From: Sandaracinaceae bacterium
GTDB taxonomy: Bacteria > Myxococcota_A > Polyangia > Polyangiales > JADJQN01
Direction: 5' to 3'
Assembly: GCA_016712745.1 (NCBI GenBank)
Contig: JADJQN010000003.1
Span: forward strand, 124,001-188,000
Length of the DNA: 64,000 nt
The notes under the pieces are model-generated. The model was not told the origin of the DNA. It did not search any database and was given only the letters and a program-made list of their open reading frames with translations. Every line of letters begins with the position of its first letter. Within the stretch, counting starts at the first letter, position 1. Of the stretch, positions 34,639-41,828 are shown piece after piece. A program made the position numbers and the translations under genes.

Positions 34639-35486
34639 TCGTCGGCCTCAACCACTTCGTTCTCGACCACGTGCCATCGTGCATCGGCAACGGCAGTCGT
34701 GATGCCGTTTCGGTGCCCGAGCAACACAGGGCGCGGGTGGTTGGAAGCCACCCAACGCGCCGTCGACCCGAGCTTTGCGCTGTGCCCGAGGCGTTCCAGG
34801 AGGAAGGCCGTCCGTTGCACCACACCAAGCTCGACGTTCTCTGCTACCTTCGCGAGCCTACGCGTATCCAGTTTCTCGCCAAGCTCTCCCAGGACTGTAG
34901 CGATTGAGTTGAGGCCGCCGATGGAATCAGCATACCGGACGAGGTCGAACGCCGTAGCTTCGGGCGTCGATACGCGCATCGTGCCCGTCTCCGTGCGTAA
35001 CTCCGTGATGGGCGTCGCCGCAACCGTTCGCTTCTGGAAGAACCGAAGTCGCGCGCGTCCGGCCGTCGTCGGTCGCAGGAGTTGGTCCGTCACGACCTGG
35101 AACTCTTGCGCCTGTTGGTGTGCCGCGCCGTGCAACGCTGCCGCCGAGAGCAGCCCCACGTAGTACGCAGCGTCGTGGAATTTCATCAGCTCGTCGATGA
35201 ACCACGACGGTGGCGTCGCGCCGACCGACGCGTACTCCAGCGGTATGATCACGAAGAAGCCTCGGCGCGGCATGCAGAGGCGGCGCTTGGCGACGAGGCG
35301 CTGCGCTGCAAGCTTGAATGCGGCGGCAGAGATGCCGAGCGCGCGACGTGCCACGTCACTACGAAACGAGTAGCGACCCTGGGACTGGAGGCCGTCTATA
35401 TAGAGGGCGAGGGCCCCTCGACGCGGAGGATCGGCACGCGAAACACGAGTACCCCTCTTCGCTGTACCTCGTAATATCACATGCAC
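34635..35486 (-). CDS. abiEi: AbiEi antitoxin / autorepressor
   Basis: 283 residues. The N-terminal winged helix (YSFRSDVARRALGISAAAFK, LAAQRLVAKRRLCMPRRGFF) is followed by the AbiEi antitoxin body: PPSWFIDELMKFHDAAYYVG, LLSAAALHGAAHQQAQEFQV and TPEATAFDLVRYADSIGGLN. In studied AbiE systems AbiEi counteracts the toxin indirectly and represses its own promoter by binding inverted repeats. A candidate inverted repeat lies just upstream (35489-35525). I keep the GTG at 35486, two codons before another GTG; a start further inside is possible because the putative promoter is so close. Confidence 0.9.
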   Translation of the reverse strand: MHVILRGTAKRGTRVSRADPPRRGALALYIDGLQSQGRYSFRSDVARRALGISAAAFKLAAQRLVAKRRLCMPRRGFFVIIPLEYASVGATPPSWFIDELMKFHDAAYYVGLLSAAALHGAAHQQAQEFQVVTDQLLRPTTAGRARLRFFQKRTVAATPITELRTETGTMRVSTPEATAFDLVRYADSIGGLNSIATVLGELGEKLDTRRLAKVAENVELGVVQRTAFLLERLGHSAKLGSTARWVASNHPRPVLLGHRNGITTAVADARWHVVENEVVEADE

Positions 35487-35488
35487 AA

Positions 35489-35525
35489 AGTATCGTTTAG
35501 TAATCCTTTATGCAAACGAAATACT
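35489..35525 (-). promoter_or_regulatory. Candidate AbiEi operator/promoter: imperfect inverted repeat in an AT-rich patch
   Basis: AGTATCGTTT at 35489-35498 is mirrored by AAACGAAATACT at 35514-35525, with one extra base pair in the second arm. The stretch is much richer in A/T than its surroundings. On the minus strand TTTGCA and GATACT are 16 bases apart, a weak -35/-10 pair whose start point would fall at or near the GTG of abiEi. Confidence 0.5.
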
Positions 35526-35680
35526 AGGCGCACTCCCCTCGTGTTTACGTAATCCACAAGCGGTTACGGCAGCGGTTTGCATGAAGAAGTGCCGATTGCC
35601 TCAAGCTGATCGGTCGGATCGATCCGATCGACCACGACAGCGACAGCGACAGACTCGGTCCGCGAAAGTCGAGGGCGAGT

Positions 35681-35908
35681 TCAATGTCTCGACGGTTGAC
35701 CGGGCGCCCGCGTGTTTTCCTCGATGTGCGCCAGGCAAAGCGCGGGTTGCGCGCGTGCCTTCAAGGCGAAGGCACGGCTGATCCCCACCGCAACTCCGAT
35801 CGACATCCCCGCCAATGCGACGAACACGCCGACCATGAGATTGCCATCATTCTCGGACATTCGGGCAGTGACGACATATCCAGCGATGCCGCCGAGGATG
35901 AAGCCCAA
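35681..35908 (-). CDS. Small hypothetical membrane protein
   Basis: 75 residues with two hydrophobic segments, MGFILGGIAGYVVTA and NLMVGVFVALAGMSIGVAVG, separated by a short polar turn (RMSEND) and followed by a basic tail. This is the pattern of a two-span inner-membrane peptide. No family is recognised and no good ribosome site is visible. It stands between the AbiE genes and an XRE regulator. Confidence 0.42.
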   Translation of the reverse strand: MGFILGGIAGYVVTARMSENDGNLMVGVFVALAGMSIGVAVGISRAFALKARAQPALCLAHIEENTRAPGQPSRH

Positions 35909-35992
35909 ACGGTCACTACGAGGTGGGTATTAGCAACCGCATGAGGCGACCAGCCTTTGCGGCACGTGCGCGCCCAAGATCCCTCACGAGTC

Positions 35993-36241
35993 ATGCGGAA
36001 CATCGGTCGCCGAGTCGCGGAACATCGGCGGGCTCACGAATGGACGCAGGCCGCACTTGCGGAGCGCCTGGGCGTGACGTCCGAGTACCTCCAGCGTATC
36101 GAGGCCGGTCGCGAGAACCTCTCCATCCGGTCGCTAGTCGAGATCGCGAACGGGCTCGGGGACCGCATCGCGGCGCTATTGGAGGAACCCGTATCTCGAT
36201 CAGTCCGGCGCGCGGGCAGACCGCCGAAGACACGATCGTAG
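35993..36241 (+). CDS. Small XRE-family regulator
   Basis: 82 residues from the ATG at 35993 (MRNIGRRVAEHRRAHEWTQA); the frame is open to a TTG at 35957. It is almost entirely a Cro/C1-type helix-turn-helix: AALAERLGVTSEYLQRIEAGRENLSIRSLVEIANGLG written across residues 16-52, with recognition helix TSEYLQRIEAG. The basic tail may add DNA contacts. Located before the replication module, it is a candidate control gene for that module or for the AbiE side. Confidence 0.8.
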   Translation: MRNIGRRVAEHRRAHEWTQAALAERLGVTSEYLQRIEAGRENLSIRSLVEIANGLGDRIAALLEEPVSRSVRRAGRPPKTRS

Positions 36242-36571
36242 GTCGGCAACAGTCTCATCCGCGCGTGGCGTCCCAAAGCTCGATATTGTAGTAACGAGAA
36301 ATCGTCGGTGTTCATGGGCCCCCCTGCGAATGCCCCGCGTTGCGACTGCCGGACGAGGCGTTGTCGGGCTCTAAATCTCTGGCCATTTAGCGATCAGATA
36401 TCACCCGCACGCCGCATCGCGGCCAGCCACACGGTGATGACCCGGCGACCTCCAATACCGCCAACCCCGCGATCTGAACCAATAGCGATCAGTTCCGACG
36501 CAATCGACTTGTTTTCATGGTGAATCTCACGCCGGTGCGCAGACGCGTCGAAAGCCGATATCCTGTCGGAG
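36242..36571. other. Intergenic region before the 36572 gene
   Basis: 330 bases without a supported gene. The decamer TAGCGATCAG occurs twice in direct orientation (36388-36397 and 36483-36492), which could be regulator half-sites. A minus-strand frame covers part of it but has no protein-like sequence. Confidence 0.4.
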
Positions 36572-37462
36572 GTGACAAAGCGCCCCGCGACGAAAGCTCG
36601 CTCCCGACGTCCGATCCGGAAGCTCACGCCGACGGGCAAGGCTACGAAGCAAGAGCGGGTGCCGGGAGCAACGCAAGCCCGAGCGACGGCGGCATTCATT
36701 CGCAAATTAAAGAAAGCGGCGCGTCAGATCGGACCGATCGATCGGACCGATGCGACCGACATCCCAACCGCACTCGATAAGGCAGACGCCGCAGACTACG
36801 GACGCGCAGTCGCCAGTGTTCGCAGCAGAATTCAAAAGCGTGCAGCCGCGCTCACGGAACACCTGGCCGTCGAAGGCCTAGTGCTGCCCAAGTTCTTTGG
36901 CGCCTTGGACCCCGCGAACGAACGAGCGCATCTGCCAACGAGGCTCGTACTTCTCTTCGAACCAGTGCCCGCCTCGGACTTGGCGAGGATCTGCCGTCGG
37001 TTCGCCGTGGCCGCAGTAACACCATTTGAATCCCTTCCGATCGGCCCGTTCGGTGGACTGTGGGCCGCGGACGCAGTTCGGGACTTCCAGCGTGCGGTCC
37101 ACGTTCTAATGGATGAGTCCGAACGTCCCCTCACTCGTGACCTGAAGTCTCTAGAGAAGGTCATCGAGCGCCTCCTCTCCACCGCACTGCAACCGGCGAG
37201 CAGCAAGAGGAAAGCGGACAAAGCAGAACTCACAGACCTCGCAATCGGTCTCTTCTACGCTGTGGCGGAGCGATCGATCGACGGCACCATCGACGGCAAC
37301 CACGACAAGCTCATTGATCTGGCAATGCGCTGCGGCGAGTTCTTCGGTACAGAGTCACGGAGGGGATTGCACACGACCGCGGCGACAGAGATGAAGTTTG
37401 CGACGCGAGTCGACACGTACAAGAAACGACGGCAACGTCGGCGCCACACGGCGAAACGCTAG
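36572..37462 (+). CDS. Hypothetical protein of the island replication region
   Basis: 296 residues from a GTG at 36572. The first 60 residues are Lys/Arg/Thr-rich and disordered-looking (KARSRRPIRKLTPTGKATKQ). The rest is helical with two distinct parts (LTEHLAVEGLVLPKFFGALD and ELTDLAIGLFYAVAERSIDG) and ends in a very basic tail (KKRRQRRRHTAKR). I do not recognise a family. The basic ends suggest nucleic-acid binding. It precedes the HTH and primase genes in the same direction by 73 bases. Confidence 0.6.
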   Translation: MTKRPATKARSRRPIRKLTPTGKATKQERVPGATQARATAAFIRKLKKAARQIGPIDRTDATDIPTALDKADAADYGRAVASVRSRIQKRAAALTEHLAVEGLVLPKFFGALDPANERAHLPTRLVLLFEPVPASDLARICRRFAVAAVTPFESLPIGPFGGLWAADAVRDFQRAVHVLMDESERPLTRDLKSLEKVIERLLSTALQPASSKRKADKAELTDLAIGLFYAVAERSIDGTIDGNHDKLIDLAMRCGEFFGTESRRGLHTTAATEMKFATRVDTYKKRRQRRRHTAKR

Positions 37463-37535
37463 CGGACAAACGCTTCTCAAATAGTTTCAGTTTGTCCGGT
37501 GACCGCCCAGGTCAACTCGTGGCCAGCTCGGACCG

Positions 37536-37775
37536 GTGAAGACACTTAGTCGAGTAGAGGCAGCAGCCCACATTGGTGTGTCGGTGCGAACCCTCGATCG
37601 GTTGATCCGGTCTGGCGAGGTGCGTTGCACGCACATTCGCGGCCGGGTCGTCCTGCTCGAACGAGACGTCTGGAAGCTCTTCCACCCGAAACAGCAAAGC
37701 CGCGCTCGCCAAAGCACGGCTTCGCAAGGAAACGACAATGTCACTGTCGCCGCCCCAAGATCATCATACCGATAG
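37536..37775 (+). CDS. HTH_17/MerR-like small DNA-binding protein (excisionase type)
   Basis: 79 residues from a GTG at 37536. Residues 3-50 form the compact winged helix of excisionase-like proteins: LSRVEAAAHIGVSVRTLDRL, IRSGEVRCTHIRGRVVLLER, then DVWKLFHP. Such proteins act as excisionases or as regulators of island replication genes. The stop lies 38 bases inside the next gene, so it is coupled to the primase-helicase. The polar tail (SQGNDNVTVAAPRSSYR) is encoded in the overlap and is probably unstructured. Confidence 0.75.
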   Translation: MKTLSRVEAAAHIGVSVRTLDRLIRSGEVRCTHIRGRVVLLERDVWKLFHPKQQSRARQSTASQGNDNVTVAAPRSSYR

Positions 37776-40155
37776 TCCCGACGAATCCAACTCAGCTCAG
37801 ATTCCTCCTTTCCTCGCCGCCATGTTCGCAGGCATTCCAGGGTTCGTGAACGTCTGGCGCCTCGCGACGAAGACGTCGCAGTACTTTGCAACCGACCAGC
37901 TCCCTGCGGCGACCGCCCTAATAAAGACGCTGGGTGCAACCGAGGACACCTACATAGGTGTCGCAACACGGCGCGAGAACTTCGGAAGCATTCAGCGCGG
38001 CACACAGAGCCAACTTGCGAGCTTACCCGCGCTCTGGTTCGACGCTGACATCTTCAATTCTGCACACCGCAAGACCACGCTGCCGTTGACCGAGGACGAG
38101 GTCATCGCGTTTCTCAACGAACTTCCCCTCGCGCCTTCGATCATCGTCCGGAGCGGACATGGGTTCCACGTGTACTGGCTCCTCCTCAAGGCGTTGGATC
38201 TCACTCGCCCTGCAACGCTCGCGCACGCAACCCGGCTGAGTAAATCGTTTCAGCGCCACATCATCGCGCGTGGGCGCGAGCGCGGCTGGGAGTTCGACGA
38301 CACAAGTGATCTGCCGCGCATCCTGAGGGTTCCCGGAACAAACAATCTGAAGCAAGAGCCGGTCGTGCCGGTTCGCTTGGTCGAACTGCATGCGGAGCGA
38401 AGATACGAGGTCGCACAGGTCGAACTGGCGATGTGTCTGGACGAATCGGACGCGTCTCGCGGAAAGGCGGCGTTCACCGACGAAGATGTCCTTGCCGCGA
38501 TTGAAGCAGGCGTCGAAGAAGGGAACCGCGACGCGTTTCTGTTTCGATTTGCATGCATTCGCCGCGATGAAGGAGGTGATCGCGCTGAGGTAGAGGATGA
38601 GGTCATCGAAGCGGCCGGCCGTTGCAAACCTCCGTTCCCACGAAACGAGGCACGGAAGAAGGTCACACGCGCATTCAAGAAAGCACCGGCGGCTCGTGCG
38701 TCAAAACCGAATGTGAGCGAACTACTAATCGAGTGTGCGGACGGCATCGAACTCTTTCACGACCAGGAGGACGCCTACGCGCAGGTACAAGTCGCGAATC
38801 ATTTCGAGATCCATCCTGTCGCGGGTTCGTCGTTCCGCGAGCTACTCACACGCCGCCTCTACGAGCGCCACAAGAAAGCGGCCCCACCAGACGTGCTGAC
38901 AACTGCCACATTGTTGCTGGCGGCGCACGCTCGGTATGAAGGTGAGCAACGCAGCGTGTATTTGCGTGTAGCGGAGGTGGACGGCGCGATCTATCTCGAT
39001 CTTGCTGACGAACTTTGGCGAGTCGTCGAAGTAACGGCGGCGGGGTGGCGCATCGTCGACAACTCCCCGGTCATGTTTCGTCGCCCACCCGCCATGCGTG
39101 CGTTGCCGACCCCGGAGCGCGGAGGCTCCATCAATGAGCTACGAAGCCACGTAAACCTGCCGGATGAGCAACAGTGGAAGTTGTTCGTCGTCTTTCTCCT
39201 CGCGACGATGCGGACTTCGGTGCCCTTCCCTGTCCTCGCCGTGCATGGGCCGAACGACTCCGCGAAGAGCACGCTCGTGCGAAACGCGCGAATGCTGATT
39301 GATCCAAACAGAGCAGATCTTCGACTCGCCGCTCACAGCGTCGACGATCTACTCGTCACAGCAATGCACAGTTGGCTCGTCTGCTTCGACAACATGTCGG
39401 GCGTGAGCAATCCAATGTCGGACGCCATATGCATGATCTCGACGGGCGGTGGACTTGCAAAACGCTTGCTCTACACCAACGGCGAAGAGTTTGTCGTTCA
39501 GCTGAGACGCCCGATCGTCATCAACGGAATCGACGACGTCGCCGTCCGTCACGACCTCGCGGACCGCACACTTGTCCTCACTCTTCCTTCGATTACCAAC
39601 AAGAATCGGAGGTCCGCGAAGACGCTCGCCGCTGACTTTGAACTGGCTCGTCCACGAATTCTCGGTGCATTGTTGGACGGGCTCTCATGCGCGCTCGCCA
39701 ACGCTGACACCTTCTCTGACGTCGAGCCCATCGCCCGCATGCACGACTTCACGATCCTCGGTTTGGCGGCGAGCGCAGCCTTTGGCTGGGACCCCGCGTC
39801 ATTCGTCGCCGCACACCGAGCAAACCATCAAGAAGCGACCGAACGCGCAAACGACGCGGACGTGGTCGTCGCCGCACTGCGTGCCTTCGCCGACAGAGAG
39901 GGGACTTGGTCCGGCACGATGAGCGAACTTCATCATCTCCTGTCACGTGAGGTGGGCGAAGAGGTCGCAAGAAGTAGAGCGTGGCCGCAGGCGTCCAACA
40001 GCCTCTCCGTTCGCATCAAGCGCATTGAACACGGTTTGGCTGCTGTCGGGATCAAACTACAGTTTCTCCCCCGCGTGGGTGGGCAGAAGCCCATCTGCAT
40101 CTCTCGAATGACGGACGCGGACGACACCGCGCAGACGCCGCTTCCCTTCGAATGA
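37738..40155 (+). CDS. Primase-helicase-type replication protein of the island
   Basis: 805 residues. The N-terminal part resembles RepB/archaeo-eukaryotic primase-like domains: LPALWFDADIFN supplies acidic metal ligands, SIIVRSGHGFHVYWLLL is the S-x-H motif, and DTSDLPRILRVPGTNNLK the third motif. The C-terminal half is a P-loop ATPase with Walker A HGPNDSAKSTL near residue 500 and a likely Walker B at SWLVCFDNMSG, as in D5-type helicases of phage satellites and integrative elements. It should open and prime the excised circle. It overlaps the small HTH gene and is followed by a second HTH gene 25 bases on. Confidence 0.78.
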   Translation: MSLSPPQDHHTDSPDESNSAQIPPFLAAMFAGIPGFVNVWRLATKTSQYFATDQLPAATALIKTLGATEDTYIGVATRRENFGSIQRGTQSQLASLPALWFDADIFNSAHRKTTLPLTEDEVIAFLNELPLAPSIIVRSGHGFHVYWLLLKALDLTRPATLAHATRLSKSFQRHIIARGRERGWEFDDTSDLPRILRVPGTNNLKQEPVVPVRLVELHAERRYEVAQVELAMCLDESDASRGKAAFTDEDVLAAIEAGVEEGNRDAFLFRFACIRRDEGGDRAEVEDEVIEAAGRCKPPFPRNEARKKVTRAFKKAPAARASKPNVSELLIECADGIELFHDQEDAYAQVQVANHFEIHPVAGSSFRELLTRRLYERHKKAAPPDVLTTATLLLAAHARYEGEQRSVYLRVAEVDGAIYLDLADELWRVVEVTAAGWRIVDNSPVMFRRPPAMRALPTPERGGSINELRSHVNLPDEQQWKLFVVFLLATMRTSVPFPVLAVHGPNDSAKSTLVRNARMLIDPNRADLRLAAHSVDDLLVTAMHSWLVCFDNMSGVSNPMSDAICMISTGGGLAKRLLYTNGEEFVVQLRRPIVINGIDDVAVRHDLADRTLVLTLPSITNKNRRSAKTLAADFELARPRILGALLDGLSCALANADTFSDVEPIARMHDFTILGLAASAAFGWDPASFVAAHRANHQEATERANDADVVVAALRAFADREGTWSGTMSELHHLLSREVGEEVARSRAWPQASNSLSVRIKRIEHGLAAVGIKLQFLPRVGGQKPICISRMTDADDTAQTPLPFE

Positions 40156-40180
40156 CCGGCCGCCGACGAACTGAGGCGTC

Positions 40181-40660
40181 ATGAGCGCAGATGCGGCAGC
40201 ACGGATCGCGGCAGCGTTGGAACGCATCGCTGACCGCCTCGATCGCGACGCGCAGCCGCGTGCGAGCCCTTCGCTGACGCCGTCCGTGCTCGACAGGACC
40301 GCAGCCGCGCGTGCGCTGCGGGGACTTCCGAGATCGCTACTTAGCGCCAATGAGGCCGCTGCATACCTCGGATTATCGAAGAGTTCGTTCGATCGCCATG
40401 TGGCTAAGAAGATTGCGCGCGTTCCCGTGAACGCGTCTGTGCGATACGAAAGGAAGGATGTGGATGCATGGCTAGAAAGTCAGAAGGTTGGACCCTCGAA
40501 CAAGACGAACGAAGCGGCGTATGGCTTTGCCGGTTCCGGCAAGGTGGTCGTCGCTGTCATCGATCCACGCGAACGCGAGATGCGGCAACGGCTAAGGTCA
40601 GGGCGAGCGAGATCTACCAAGAAGTCGTCTTCGGGAAGCGAGCCATCGACCGACGAGTAA
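40181..40660 (+). CDS. HTH_17 excisionase-like protein upstream of the integrase
   Basis: 159 residues from an ATG with GAGG upstream. Residues 1-45 are a helical Ala/Arg-rich lead. The HTH_17 domain is at about 52-103: SLLSANEAAAYLGLSKSSFD, RHVAKKIARVPVNASVRYER, KDVDAWLES. After residue 104 the frame runs over the start of the integrase gene and becomes low complexity (RSTKKSSSGSEPSTDE), so the functional part is the first 105 residues. A helix-turn-helix gene directly before the integrase is the usual place of a recombination directionality factor or integrase regulator. Confidence 0.75.
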   Translation: MSADAAARIAAALERIADRLDRDAQPRASPSLTPSVLDRTAAARALRGLPRSLLSANEAAAYLGLSKSSFDRHVAKKIARVPVNASVRYERKDVDAWLESQKVGPSNKTNEAAYGFAGSGKVVVAVIDPREREMRQRLRSGRARSTKKSSSGSEPSTDE

Positions 40661-40860
40661 GAGCACTGCCGCTCGATGACCTCTTCGCGAAGTGGCTGGT
40701 TAGCCTTACGGCGCCCGACCCGGACGAAACGACGATCGAGATGTTCGTCGGTCACGCAAAATCACATCTCATCCCGTTCTTCGGCACGCTCGACCAAATC
40801 GGCTCTCGCTACGAGCGGTACATCGAAAACGACTCGCTGAAGTCTTGCGCTCGACGGTGA
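40468..40860 (+). CDS. Tyrosine integrase, N-terminal fragment before a frameshift
   Basis: The ATG at 40468 follows an AAGGAAGG ribosome site. The product opens with an arm-type DNA-binding region (WTLEQDERSGVWLCRFRQGG, KVRASEIYQEVVFGKRAID). The start of the core-binding domain follows (LPLDDLFAKWLVSLTAPDPD, FVGHAKSHLIPFFGTLDQIG). The frame ends soon after base 40830; the sensible continuation (RLAEVLRSTVNKELATLRRF) lies in the next frame. The switch maps to the run in CGAAAAC at about 40824-40830, so a one-base indel explains it. Alone this piece cannot recombine DNA. Confidence 0.75.
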   Translation: MARKSEGWTLEQDERSGVWLCRFRQGGRRCHRSTRTRDAATAKVRASEIYQEVVFGKRAIDRRVRALPLDDLFAKWLVSLTAPDPDETTIEMFVGHAKSHLIPFFGTLDQIGSRYERYIENDSLKSCARR

Positions 40861-41747
40861 ACAAGGAGCTGGCAACGCTGCGACGGTTTCTGCGTTGGGC
40901 AAAGGTGCACGAGTACCTCGACGAGGTGCCGAAGATTTCGAATCCGCCGAAAGAGCGCGGCGGTGTACCGTGGAAACAGGGCGCGCGGAAGCAACAGCGC
41001 GTCGACCTCGTCGACGATCAAGTCGATCTGATCCTTTGGGCCCTACCCGATCGCACGCGAGCGGGCCACGCCATCAAGGCCTTCTATGCGGTGGCTTCGC
41101 AGTTGGGGTTGAGGCGAAGCACGCTTGCGAGTCTTCGCGCGCCCGATGACTACCATGTCGGCCGCAACACGCTTCGGATCCGCGCCGAGATCGACAAGTC
41201 GCGATACGGGCGTGAACTGCCCCTTACAGACCTCGCACGTGCGGCACTCGACAGCGTATGCCCCGAGAAAGGCCTGATCTTCGGCAAGTTCGATGGGCGT
41301 GACCATCTTCAGAAGGCAGCGATCAAAGCTGGGTTCGATCCCGATGTCGCGAAGCACGTCTCAAACCACGACTTCCGTCATGCGCGTATCACCAACATGC
41401 TTGAGCACACAACGAACCTCGCCGGCGTCAGCTACATCGCCGGGCACAAGCACGTGACGACGACGGCGATCTACGTGCACGCGAACAAGCGCGCGGCCGA
41501 ACGTGTGTTCGCAGATGTTCTATCGGGCCACCAACGGGCCACGGATCCAAAACCGGGTCTGGCGCGGGCAACGCCGTCCACCGCCGAACACGCTGAGATC
41601 ATTCAGCAGTGCGAGAAACAGGAATCGAACCTGCACGGGTTACCCCACTGGATCCTAAGTCCAGCGCGTCTGCCAATTCCGCCATTCTCGCGCGATTACG
41701 GGGTTGTTGGTGACTGTTGTGGGGGCGGCTGTCAAGAGCGGGGCTAA
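40845..41747 (+). CDS. Tyrosine integrase, core-binding end and catalytic domain
   Basis: 300 residues from a TTG at 40845. It completes the core-binding helices (TVNKELATLRRFLRWAKVHE) and contains the whole catalytic set: Arg in QLGLRRSTLASL, Lys in EIDKSRYGRELPLTD, HxxR in HDFRHARI, His in AGHKHVTTTAIYVH and the nucleophile Tyr in the same segment. The last 48 residues are translated from the att repeat and across the tRNA-Leu gene (CEKQESNLHGLPHWILSP is an antisense reading of the tRNA), so the C-terminus is set by the chromosome. In the excised circle the frame would continue into the left-end ORF. Split from its N-terminus by a frameshift. Confidence 0.85.
   Translation: MRSTVNKELATLRRFLRWAKVHEYLDEVPKISNPPKERGGVPWKQGARKQQRVDLVDDQVDLILWALPDRTRAGHAIKAFYAVASQLGLRRSTLASLRAPDDYHVGRNTLRIRAEIDKSRYGRELPLTDLARAALDSVCPEKGLIFGKFDGRDHLQKAAIKAGFDPDVAKHVSNHDFRHARITNMLEHTTNLAGVSYIAGHKHVTTTAIYVHANKRAAERVFADVLSGHQRATDPKPGLARATPSTAEHAEIIQQCEKQESNLHGLPHWILSPARLPIPPFSRDYGVVGDCCGGGCQERG
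41609..41662 (-). repeat. attR: right copy of the 54-bp direct repeat
   Basis: Identical to 9402-9455. It is the 3' half of the intact tRNA-Leu gene plus one base beyond the discriminator. The next base outside the repeat toward the island differs from the left copy, so this tRNA no longer has an encoded CCA. Confidence 0.92.
41610..41691 (-). tRNA. tRNA-Leu (anticodon UAG)
   Basis: Read on the minus strand: acceptor GCGAGAA pairs with TTCTCGC at the 3' end. A D-arm GCGGAATTGGCAG follows, then the anticodon stem-loop CTGGA-CTTAGGA-TCCAG with anticodon TAG, a long class II variable arm (TGGGGTAACCCG), and the T-arm GCAGGTTCGATTCCTGT. The discriminator is A, as required for leucine tRNAs. No CCA is encoded (CTG follows), unlike the remnant at attL. 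A TTGACA at 41730-41735 (minus strand) is a likely -35 box. It serves as the integration site of the island. Confidence 0.95.
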
Positions 41748-41770
41748 AATTCGGCCAGCAATTCGACGTG

Positions 41771-41795
41771 TTGACCCAGGCGGGTCAAGCTTTCA
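41771..41795 (+). terminator. Short hairpin upstream of the PEGA gene
   Basis: TTGACCC, loop AGGC, GGGTCAA, then GCTTTCACTCTT. The stem is 7 bp and perfect, followed by a modest T-rich stretch. It may end transcription coming from the integrase/island side or be an operator for the PEGA gene. Confidence 0.35.
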
Positions 41796-41828
41796 CTCTT
41801 CGCGACTTGGTCTTTTAGGAGGGTTTTC

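Larger units (their letters stand above)
9402..41662. mobile_element. Genomic island of about 32.2 kb integrated in a tRNA-Leu gene
   Basis: A perfect 54-bp direct repeat (9402-9455 and 41609-41662) bounds the region. The right copy is the 3' part of an intact tRNA-Leu gene on the minus strand, the left copy an isolated tRNA 3' fragment. This is the classic footprint of site-specific integration into a tRNA gene. A tyrosine integrase lies directly inside the right repeat, a broken excisionase-like gene directly inside the left one, and a primase-helicase gene sits near the integrase. No relaxase, type IV secretion or virion genes are seen. Cargo: restriction-modification, nuclease pairs, HEPN, AbiE, two serine recombinases and several envelope proteins. 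Confidence 0.92.

Noticed and set aside
36394..36705. 103-codon minus-strand frame
   Set aside because: Sequence composition is not protein-like, and it overlaps the start of the 36572 gene.
9402..41662. Prophage or conjugative element
   Set aside because: No capsid, portal, terminase, relaxase or type IV secretion gene can be seen.
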